DNA from: Fodinibacter sp963834965
Lineage (GTDB): Bacteria; Actinomycetota; Actinomycetes; Actinomycetales; Dermatophilaceae
Direction: 5' to 3'
Length of the DNA stretch: 64,000 bases
Assembly: GCA_963834965.1 (NCBI GenBank)
Contig: CAWIEI010000004.1
Location: forward strand, 1-64,000
Position 1 is the stretch's first letter, and each line of letters begins with the position of its first letter. Positions 1 to 7,692 of the stretch are shown piece by piece. Both the position numbers and the translations under genes were made by a program. The notes under the pieces are model-generated. The model was not told the DNA's origin, did no database searches, and saw only the letters and a program-made list of their open reading frames with translations.

Positions 1-210
1 GGAGGCGGCAGCGGCTCGGCTGTTGTGGCCAATGGCATCCCCGCCGTGAGCCCCCTGCAAGCACCTCGTCGTACATGACAAGCCCGAGTCGGTCGACCTC
101 AGCAGCAACCCGAAGTCTCCGTCTCCTCGGGCGTCGCAAAGAAGCTCGTCACGGGCACGACCGTATCCGAGCGTCGCACCGGCGCCGCGCCCGCTCATCA
201 GCGTGGGCCT

Positions 211-851
211 TTACCGGATATGCCGCATTAGGGGCTGACGGTCACTCGTCGGTGTCGACGGCCGAACGGACCGGCTGATCCTGTTGCTGCCTCTCGCTGC
301 GCGCATCGCCCGGTAGACGGTCGAGCGGGCGACGCCGAACAGTTCGGCGATCTCGCTGGAGGTGTGCTCCCCGGCGTTGTGGAGGGCGATCAGGTGGGCT
401 TCTCCTGGAGGGTGAGAGCTTGGGCTTCTTTCCGCGGAGCGTGCCCGCGGCCTTGGCGATCGCCATTCCCTCGCGGGTCCGGGCCGGATCAGGTCGGCCT
501 CGAACTCGGCGACCATGGCGAGGACGTTGAACAGCAATCGGCCGACCGGGTCGGTGGGGTCGTAGACGGCTGCCAGCGAGGTTCAGGGCAACGCCTTCGC
601 GGGCAAGGGTGTCGGCGATGTCGCGGGCGTCCAGCAGGATCGGGCAAGACGGTCGAGTTTGGTCACGACGAGGGGTCTCCGGCACGGCAGGCGGCCAAGG
701 CTTCTCGGAGGCCGGGTCGGTCACGGTTGGATCCGGTCAGCCCGTGGTCGACGTGGACCGCCTCAGGGTTCACGCCCAGGGGTGCGAGGGCTTCGCGTTG
801 GACGGTGAGGTCTTGCCCGCTGGTGGAGACGCGGGCGTATCCGATGAGCAT
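211..851 (-). pseudogene. Serine recombinase (resolvase/invertase) remnant, multiply frameshifted
   Basis: Read from the ATG at 851, the protein opens with the resolvase N-terminus (YARVSTSGQ, carrying the catalytic serine) and DHGLTGSNRDRPGL. The frame then breaks repeatedly. The central piece (DARDIADTLAREGVALNLAG), the LLFNVLAMVAEFEADLI block and the C-terminal helix-turn-helix (ELFGVARSTVYRAM) lie in different frames, so at least four indels separate the parts. All parts are in the right order, so this was a full-length gene of about 200 residues. It closely resembles the recombinase at 3004-3619 on the same strand. Decayed gene or low-quality sequence cannot be told apart here. Confidence 0.8.
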
Positions 852-1023
852 GCTCGACCGTAGCGATAGCGGGGCCTTGACCGGGCACCCCTCCGGGCGG
901 CTCTTGCGGCACGTCGCTGAAAGCACCTATGGCTGTGATGGTGGTCTCTTTGGCTGTCCCGGTGAGGGATCCCCCTGTGGCACCGGTGGGGGGAGCGATC
1001 ACCAGGGCGGAAGAGGTCCAGGG

Positions 1024-1540
1024 TCAGCTGTCGAGGCCGAGCACGACTTTGCGGAGCAGGGTGTTGAGTTGCACCTTCTCGATCTCGGTGAGGACGTTGA
1101 TGGTCTGCTTCTCCTGGACAACGGCCAGCTCGAGGGCCTGCTTCCACATGGCCCGACCCGACGGCGTCGGGCGCACGATGACTCGCCGCCGGTAAGCGGG
1201 TCCACCTCGCCGGTGACGTAGGCCAGGTCGACGAGCCGGTCCAGTCGGGAGGTCATCGCCGCACGAGTGACGTGGCAGGCCTCCGCGAGCTGGGCCGGGT
1301 GGTCTCGTTGGGTTCGGGCTGGACGAGCAGGGTGTGCAGGGTGTCGTACTTGGCCGGCCCGAGGCCCAGCTCATCGAACGCCGCCGCGTTAGCCCGCTTG
1401 ACGTGTCGGTTGATCGCCCCGATCCGCATCAGTGTCCCCTCGACTTCGGGGTCGAAACCCTGAAAGGTGCGGCGCCAGCGCTCGACGTGCCGGTCCACCC
1501 AGTCCTGCTCCTGCTCGGCCGCCATGCAACGAGTGTGCAT
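1024..1540 (-). pseudogene. MarR-family transcriptional regulator, frameshifted
   Basis: A MarR-type repressor is spread over three frames. The N-terminal helices run from the start (RHVERWRRTFQGFDPEVEG, then FDELGLGPAKYDTLHTLL). The recognition region (PAQLAEACHVTRAAMTSRLD, then RLVDLAYV) is in a second frame. The wing and C-terminal dimer helix (RRRVIVRPTPSGRAMW to VLGLDS) are in a third. ATG 1540 is preferred because a GACGGT hexamer sits exactly six bases upstream, the leaderless pattern seen elsewhere here; GTG 1546 is the alternative. It is divergent from an MFS exporter, the usual layout for a MarR-controlled drug efflux pump. Two short indels make it non-functional as read. Confidence 0.75.
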
Positions 1541-1556
1541 CTGCACACCGTCTGAG

Positions 1557-1578
1557 AGTTAGACAGCAGATAGTTAGA
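1557..1578. promoter_or_regulatory. Candidate MarR operator (direct repeats) in divergent promoter
   Basis: The short gap between the divergent regulator and exporter holds AGTTAGA twice in direct orientation (1557-1563 and 1572-1578), 15 bases apart. They lie between hexamers that fit leaderless -10 boxes for both genes (GACGGT before 1540, GACTGT before 1599). Binding by the adjacent MarR protein is inferred from position only. Confidence 0.35.
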
Positions 1579-1598
1579 TCTCTGACGACTGTGCTGGG

Positions 1599-2908
1599 AT
1601 GAGCACGCCCACCGCTTCCCCCTCAGCCTTCCGCCTCCTTGTTGCCGGCCAAGGTCTGTCCTGGTTCGGTGACGCGTTCGCGCCGATCGCCCTGGCGGTG
1701 GCCGTTGCGGGGGGCGGCAGCGCCAGCGAGCTCGGCCTGGTCCTGGCTTCGACGATGGCGGCCCGCCTGGCGGGCACCGGCGGGGGGTGTGGGCTGCCCG
1801 CTCCCGCCGGGGCGGATCATGGTGGCCAGTGACCTCGCGCGGGCGCTCAGCGCCTCCGCGACCGCGGATACTTCGCCACCGGCCAGAACAGCCTCCTGGC
1901 CCTGTGCACCCTCGCGGCCGTCACCGGCGGCGCGGCCGCGTTCTTCGGGCCGGCCTTCGTCTCGTGCGGCCGCTGCTGGTAACGGTCAGCGGCGTCAGGC
2001 GGCCAATGCGACCCTCAGCATCCTGCAGAACTTTGCCTTCATCCTGGGACCTGCGGAGCCGTCGTCTTCGTAGCGTGGGCCGGAGCGCCGTGGGCCTTGC
2101 CGTCGACGCGGCCTCTTTCCTTGTCTCGGCGGCCACGGTCGCCGCGATCGGCGTCGAGGCGCCCCGTGCTCCCCGGGTGGGCATGGTCGCGGAGCTCCGC
2201 GAGGGCTGGCGCGAGGTGACCGACCGCAGCTGGCTCCCGGCTGGGCTCGTGGCGGCGACGGCCTACCATGCCGCCTTCGGTGCGGTGGTGGTGCTGATCG
2301 ACGTCATCGCCGTGCGCGACCTCGGAGGGCCTACGGCGCTGGGCTGGATCTCCGCCGCCTCCGGCGCCGGAGGGCTGATCGGCGGCCTCCTCGCGCTACG
2401 GCTGCCGCCGACCCGGCCGTTGCTCGTGGGCTGGCCGTGCGTAGCCCTGATGTCCCTGTTCGCGGCCGCGTTCGCGTGGCCCGGAGACCTCGCCGTGATC
2501 ATCGCCGCGGCCGTGGTCGCCTTCGGCGGGCTGATGTACTTCTCCGTCTGCTGGGACACCGCCCTGCAGGACCGCATCCCCCACACCGTGCTAGCCCGGG
2601 TGGCCTCGTGGCACATCCTCACATCCTTCGTCGCGATCCCCGCCGGCAACGCCCTCGCCGGCCCCCTCGCACACACGTTCGGCACGAGCCGGGTCATCGC
2701 CGTGGCCGCCGTGGTGATGGCGCTTGCAGCCCTCGCGCCGATGTTCGTCCGCAGCTCGCGAGAACTTCGCCGGTCAGTCCCCGGTCCCGCGACGCAGCCC
2801 GCCGGACAAAGCGAGATCCCAGCAGCGTCGCATCGAGGTCACACGAAGTGCGCCGCCACAGGAGGCCTCGAACCCCCAGCAGGTCCCCAACACCGCGCAC
2901 CCAGTTGA
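1599..2908 (+). pseudogene. MFS multidrug-type transporter, multiply frameshifted
   Basis: The start (LLVAGQGLSWFGDAFAPIAL) is the typical first helix of DHA3-type efflux permeases (MFS_3/enterobactin exporter-like). After about 60 residues the frame changes. LPPGRIMVASDLARAL continues in a second frame, FATGQNSLLALCTLAAVTGG in a third, QAANATLSILQNFAFILGPA back in the second, and from about 2070 a long open frame gives the last six or so helices. At least four indels are needed to restore one protein of about 400 residues. ATG 1599 has GACTGT six bases upstream. The final 50 or so residues after the last helix are poorly membrane-like and may not be original. Confidence 0.8.
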
Positions 2909-3003
2909 GGAACCTCAACCGGACGTCAGCATCGAACGGGCGGGTGGAGACGCCGGCGTCCCGTTGGGGTGTCGGATGCGGGACAGCCGGCGTCGTGGCC
3001 GGG

Positions 3004-3619
3004 TCAACGCTTTGAAGACGCCTCAGCCAGGCCAGCCTTCGCTGCGACCCGCTGGCGTTCGATGGCTCGGTAGACGGTGGACCGGGCGACACCGAAGAGC
3101 TCGGCGACCTCGAGGGTGCTGTACTCGCCGCTGTGCACCAGTGAGACCAGGTGGGCTTCCTGCTTCGGGTTGAGCTTGGGCTGCTTGCCCTCGCAGCCGA
3201 CCCTTGGCCTTCGCGACCTTCATGCCCTCACGGGTGCGGAGCCGGATCAGGTCGGACTCGAACTCCGCAACCATGGCCAACACGTTGAACAGCAGCCGCC
3301 CGACGGCATCGGTGGGGTCGTAGACCGACCCGCCCAGCGAGAGGCTGATGTGTCGGGCGGTGAGCTCGTCGGCGATCGCTCGAGCGTCCGGCAGGGACCT
3401 CGCCAGCCGGTCGAGCTTGGTCACCACCAGGGTGTCGCCGGCCCGGCAGGCGGCCAGTGCCTCGCGCAGCCCGGGTCGCTCGCGGTTGGTGCCGGTCAGA
3501 CCGTGGTCGACGTAGATCCGGTCGGCCTCGACACCCAAACCGGACAGGCCATCGCGTTGCGCAGTCAGGTCTTGCTGATCGGTGGAGCATCGGGCGTACC
3601 CGACAAGTAGCGCGCTCAT
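3004..3619 (-). pseudogene. Serine recombinase (resolvase family), single frameshift near the C-terminus
   Basis: From ATG 3619, with GGAGG ten bases upstream, the sequence gives a clean resolvase catalytic domain: YARCSTDQQ with the nucleophilic serine, GLTGTNRERPGLREAL, TLVVTKLDRLARSLPDA and LLFNVLAMVAEFESDLIRL. After KGRLRG the frame slips at a GGG run. Removing one G restores GKQPKLNPKQEAHLVSL, ELFGVARSTVYRAI and a stop at 3004. As read, the DNA-binding helix-turn-helix is lost and the frame runs on with unrelated residues. The catalytic domain is intact, so a sequencing error in the G run is a real alternative. The start overlaps the stop of the upstream TnpB remnant as ATGA. Confidence 0.8.
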
Positions 3620-4894
3620 GGCGCACCTCCAAAAGGGGTGGGTCCGGTCAGACCGCAAGACGCAGTCGACTCGGACATCGGGCAACGCCCAAGTCCACCA
3701 GCAGGCTCCCCGTTCCCCACTATCGCAACGCCCGCGGTCCGCTTGCCGATCATCTCGTGGGTCAGCTCACCAGGGTTGCCCGGCGGCCGGCGAAGCGCGG
3801 AAAGGTGGTGAGACAGGGAGGTCAGGGCGCGGACGCCGAGGCTGGATCCTCCCGGCGCGATCCCGGTGCACAGCCGGTGCCGGGTCCACCGCTTGGCCAG
3901 GGCGCGCAGCCAGGGTTGTTGGATTCTGTCGAACCGGATCAGGGCGTGCCCGTAGCCGCTCGTACCCGAGCCGGTCCAAACGCCACGCATCGCGGTCGTA
4001 CTCATGGTCCCAGCCCTCGCCGGCCAGGACGCGGTCGAGTTGGTCGCAACCCCATCGCAGGATCGTCTTGGCTTCGCTGTGTCGGTTCAGTTCCAGATCG
4101 GCGATCCACGAGACAGCGGGGTGTGAGGTCAGCGTGATGACGCGGCGCGTTCGAAGCCGGTCGACAAGCAGCGCCCAACTCGACAGGGCAACTCGTCGTC
4201 GGCCGCTCTCGAGGTAGGCGGTGAAGAGGAACACCAGCTCCTCTTGCAGCCGAGGCTCCAGGCCTGCCAGGTCGACGGCATTGCTCTTTTCGTTGCGTTC
4301 CAGTTCGGCCCGGATGAAGTTCTCGGCCTCGCGTCGTCGCGTAGCACGCAGCTCGTCGGCGCTCAGTGATCTCAGATCCGCGGGCGCGTGCGGGCCGCGG
4401 CTGAGGTGGAACCTTGTCGAGTGCGCGAGGCAGAAGCCGTCCCATCCCGAAGCCCACAGGCGACATCCGTCGACGTGGCACGTCGTATGGTCGCCAACCT
4501 CCGGGGCAGCAGTGGCGATCCATTCCTCGAGGTCCGAAGCGCCTTCGCGGTGCCAGCAACGGTCGTGGCCAGCGCACAGGCCCTTCCTGGTGCGCCCGTA
4601 CGAGCAGCCAGGCACTCGGCACGGCAAGGGTCCACCGGCGACGGTCGCGACCCATTCGGCCAGATTGAAACCTCGGGGCTCGCCCTCGAGTTGCCACAGA
4701 TCGCCGTGCCGGCCGCACAGGCCATCACCTGCACGGCCGGTCCGTCGGCAGCCGGGCACGCGGCACCCACCGGCCACAAGGAGGTGCCCCGGCGGGGCTA
4801 TGAGGTGGCTGTCCTCGAGGCCGGCGTTGACGGTGCTGAGCCGGGCACGGGCATGGCTGTCCTGTCGTGTACGGATCGCGACGACGTCAGTCAC
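3616..4894 (-). pseudogene. Tn554-type TnpB remnant (N-terminal zinc-finger half, frameshifted)
   Basis: GTG 4894 overlaps the TnpA stop (GTGA) and has GAGGAG just upstream, so it is preferred to a longer frame opening at 4933. The N-terminus carries three CxxxGC-type finger units (CRVPGCRRTG with LCGRH, CRVPGCSYG with LCAGH, CHVDGCRLWASGW with CLAH), then a helical core-binding region. Around 3950 the frame slips and resumes as RFDRIQQPWLRALAKRW, then ends at 3616. Full-length TnpB of this family is about 650 residues and ends in a tyrosine recombinase domain. That domain is missing, replaced by the serine recombinase. Family assignment rests on finger pattern and partner gene. Confidence 0.65.
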
Positions 4895-6060
4895 GGCTCC
4901 TCCTCGAGGTCGGTGTTCTCGTGCGTTAACCACCCAGCGGCTTCGAGGGCGCGACGGGCATCCGCAACGTTCAGATGGCCGTAGGTGCCCAAGGTCGTTT
5001 GGACGCTGGCGTGGCCGAGTAGATGAGCGACAATCGCCCAGTCCGTGCCGGCTCGGATCAGCTCCGTGGCGTAGGTGTGCCGCAGGTGATGGAACGTGAA
5101 GTCGCCCAGGCCGGTTCGTGCGCGCAGTCGAAGCAGAACCTCCCGGGCGGAGTCATACCTCCATGGGCGGCCAACTGCTCCGGCGAACAGGTTGACGAAG
5201 ACGTAGTCGCAGTCCAGATCGCCGTACTCGTCATCGAGGTAGTCGGCATACCTGGCGAATAGGGCTGCCGGCACCGGCACCACCCTGGGTTTGCTGTGTT
5301 TCACCCGGGCGCCGTTCTCGTTCGTTCGAGGCACGACCAGCACCTCGCGACGAGACACCGACAGGTCCGAGTGACGCAAGCCCAACGCCTCTCCGATCCG
5401 GAGGCCGCTGTCCCTGAGCAGTTGCAGCAGGAGGCGGTCGCGGAGCCGGTCGCAGGCGTCCATCAGCGCAGCGAAGTCGTCCGCGCTGATGACCTCGGGA
5501 GCCGGTCGGAGCACTCCGCGCAACTTGATCTCGCGTCGCGCCTCGACCTTCCGGGCGTGGGCCAGAAACGGCGTGAAGCCGGTCCGCCCGGAGGGCCGAT
5601 CCCACCGCGTCAACGACAGCGTGACCAAGGGGTCGCGTCGCCGGTGGAACGCGTAGAACGAACTGAGAGCCCCCAACTTCCTGTCGATCGTTCGCTCCGA
5701 CAACCCCGGTGCCACCGACGGCAGCACCGCCACCAACCCCCTGCGGGCCGGTTCGGGCATCCGTAACCACGACACCCACACGCCGACGTCGTCAATGGAC
5801 GCCGCGCGCCAGTCCAAGTCCTTGGCGCCACACCACGTGAAGAAGTCCGCCAGGTCATGCGCATACGCCTTCACCGTGTTCGGTGAGTAGTTCAACGATT
5901 CAAGGTGTTGGAGGAACGCTTCGGCAGGCTGGACGGGGAGACCCAGGCCGTCAACGACAGTGAAGGAGCGGTGACCAAACGTCACACTAGTAAGCGGCTG
6001 AACGGTCACCACCGACGGCGTCACCCCTTCGTCCAGGACACCCTCACCCTCCCTGTCCAC
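4891..6060 (-). CDS. tnpA: Site-specific tyrosine recombinase, Tn554 TnpA-like
   Basis: 389-residue phage-integrase family protein. The N-terminal SAM-like core-binding domain (SPNTVKAYAHDLADFFTW) is followed by a complete catalytic domain: arginine in SGLRIGEALGL, HLRHTYATELI, the GHASVQTT histidine and the TYGHL tyrosine nucleophile. All catalytic positions are present, so the enzyme may be active. In Tn554-type elements TnpA works with TnpB (and TnpC) in unidirectional integration; here TnpB is broken, so transposition is doubtful. The start is GTG 6060; an internal GTG at 6039 with AGGGAGG upstream is possible. The right end of the element should lie close to 6100-6200, where local GC content drops. 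Confidence 0.85.
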   Translation of the reverse strand: MDREGEGVLDEGVTPSVVTVQPLTSVTFGHRSFTVVDGLGLPVQPAEAFLQHLESLNYSPNTVKAYAHDLADFFTWCGAKDLDWRAASIDDVGVWVSWLRMPEPARRGLVAVLPSVAPGLSERTIDRKLGALSSFYAFHRRRDPLVTLSLTRWDRPSGRTGFTPFLAHARKVEARREIKLRGVLRPAPEVISADDFAALMDACDRLRDRLLLQLLRDSGLRIGEALGLRHSDLSVSRREVLVVPRTNENGARVKHSKPRVVPVPAALFARYADYLDDEYGDLDCDYVFVNLFAGAVGRPWRYDSAREVLLRLRARTGLGDFTFHHLRHTYATELIRAGTDWAIVAHLLGHASVQTTLGTYGHLNVADARRALEAAGWLTHENTDLEEEP

Positions 6061-6699
6061 GACGAGCAGAACAACGCGCCACGCCGTCCATGAACAACAT
6101 CAACGACAGCGCTAAAAGACCCCCAGATAAGCACTGGAAACTGTAAGAAGTGCCGTTGATTCCATGAATTAGCCGACGTTATGCACCTCGTGCGTGTCGC
6201 ATCACGGTGTTTGGTTGTCCCTCGTGGCCGTCGTCCCGTAGATGAGCAGACCGCGCACCGCCCCGACCCCAAACTCGCTTGCCGGCCAGCCGACGGGCGG
6301 TCACTGAGATCGGCCGCCGGCCAGGTGACCGAGCAGCGCGAGCAGGACACTGGCTCTGCAGACCCTTGCCCGAGAGCCGCGGGCAAGGAAGTGCTTCTCC
6401 TGGGGGCACCCGGCGGGGCTGGCCGGCAGACCGGACTTAGGTGCCTCACATGGGGTTGGGTGCCGGGCCCAAGTCCGTGTGACATCCAGGTCCTTTGGCA
6501 AGGACGAGCGTGGTCATGCCGCAGCGGTGGTCGCCGATGGCCTCTGGCCGACCCTGGCGCTTGTCACCCGGTTGGGATGAGTGGGGTGAGCCGGGTGTCA
6601 CCCCTGCGGTGTGACGACGCGCTGTGGCGGGGACGAAATGGTGGCCTGTAGGACATGTCGTCGGCGCCGGTGTTCGGCACCCAAATAGGAGGCTGGACC
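6061..6699. promoter_or_regulatory. 640-base intergenic region with inverted TCACCC/GGGTGA sites before the hydratase
   Basis: No coding frame with convincing protein character was found. Near its end lie two paired sites: TCACCC at 6564-6569 with GGGATGA at 6574-6580, and a perfect 7-base inverted repeat GGGGTGA (6583-6589) / TCACCCC (6598-6604) with an 8-base spacer. The same hexamers recur between 12381 and 12434. They are candidate regulator sites for the enoyl-CoA hydratase at 6700. The beginning of this region (6100-6180) is AT-richer and probably contains the boundary of the Tn554-like element. Confidence 0.45.
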
Positions 6700-7557
6700 A
6701 TGGGCAACCACAGCGAGACCCGGATGGGGCGGCTCGGTTACCGGCCGCCCGAGGACGTCCCGGAGCCGGAGCAGCTGGTGCTGCTCGAGTTCGTCCTGAA
6801 CGAGCGGGTCGCGGTGATCACCATGAACCGCCCGCACGCGGACAACGCGATCACCACCGAGCTGGCGGTGCAGTTCATCGAGGTGCTCGAGACCATCGCG
6901 GCCCGCCCCTCGGTACGGGTCGCGATCTTGACCGCTGCCGGAGACCGTGCCTTCTCCGTCGGTGGAGACCTGTACCAGCGCAAGGAGATGACCAAGGAGC
7001 AGTGGCTTCGCCAACGGCAGGTGTTCGACCGGTTGGTGTACACGGTGCGCCAGCTGCGCCGGCCGATCATCGCGGCCGTGCACGGCATGGCTTACGGCGG
7101 CGGGTGTGAGCTCGCGATCAGCACCGACTTCATCATCGCCGCCGACGACGCGGTCTTCGGCCAGCCCGAGGCGATGGTCGGCTTGTCCGCCGGCGCCGGG
7201 TCCCCGGTGTTCCTGCCGCGCCTGCTGCCACCGGGTAGGGCGATGCAGATGCTGATGACCGGGGAGCCGATCACCGCCCAAGAAGCGCACCGGCTGGGCA
7301 TGATCAACGAGGTGCACCCACGCGCCGAGCTGATGGAAGCCGTCCTGGCGATCGCGAAGAAGATCGCCGACAACTCACCCACCGCGGTGCAGTCCGTCAA
7401 ACGAGCCGTGCAGAACGGCCAGGGCGAACCCGTGGAGCAGGCGGTCGCAATCATGATGGACCAGCACTGGCGCTCGGTGGTGCACCCCGACCGCTTCGAA
7501 GGGATCAAGGCCTACGTCGAAGGCCGCGACCCGGTCTTCCCCGACCCAGAGTTCTGA
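6700..7557 (+). CDS. Enoyl-CoA hydratase/isomerase family protein
   Basis: 285 residues, cytoplasmic crotonase fold. Visible landmarks are MNRPHADNAITTEL, the first oxyanion segment FSVGGDLYQ, the second oxyanion loop GMAYGGGCELA and the QPEAMVGLSAGAG active-site helix with its glutamate, followed by the C-terminal trimerisation helices. Such enzymes hydrate or isomerise 2-enoyl-CoA esters; the substrate is not evident. ATG 6700 is chosen over a start 45 bases upstream because AGGAGG lies seven bases before it. It is preceded by GGGTGA/TCACCC sites shared with the desulfinase-like operon and is convergent with that operon's regulator gene, so a role in the same catabolic route is inferred. 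Confidence 0.85.
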   Translation: MGNHSETRMGRLGYRPPEDVPEPEQLVLLEFVLNERVAVITMNRPHADNAITTELAVQFIEVLETIAARPSVRVAILTAAGDRAFSVGGDLYQRKEMTKEQWLRQRQVFDRLVYTVRQLRRPIIAAVHGMAYGGGCELAISTDFIIAADDAVFGQPEAMVGLSAGAGSPVFLPRLLPPGRAMQMLMTGEPITAQEAHRLGMINEVHPRAELMEAVLAIAKKIADNSPTAVQSVKRAVQNGQGEPVEQAVAIMMDQHWRSVVHPDRFEGIKAYVEGRDPVFPDPEF

Positions 7558-7692
7558 CCCAACCCTCACCCGTCTTCGCCGGTGGCAATCCCGGTAGGGG
7601 TGCCCCCGGCGGGGCTGTTGCTCCGTGCACATCGACCCGCGACGGTCGCAGCACCGAAGCGACGGTTCTGCCACCATCGCTTCCTGCTCAGG

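Noticed and set aside
1024..2908. Programmed frameshifting in the MarR and MFS genes
   Set aside because: Several slips in both directions without a common slippery sequence are better explained by decay or sequence error.
211..6060. Prophage interpretation of the left end
   Set aside because: Recombinases are present but no capsid, terminase, tail, portal or lysis gene is seen.
7558..7692. Rho-independent terminator between the hydratase and LAL genes
   Set aside because: Only short CCCC/GGGG pairings are visible; no convincing stem.
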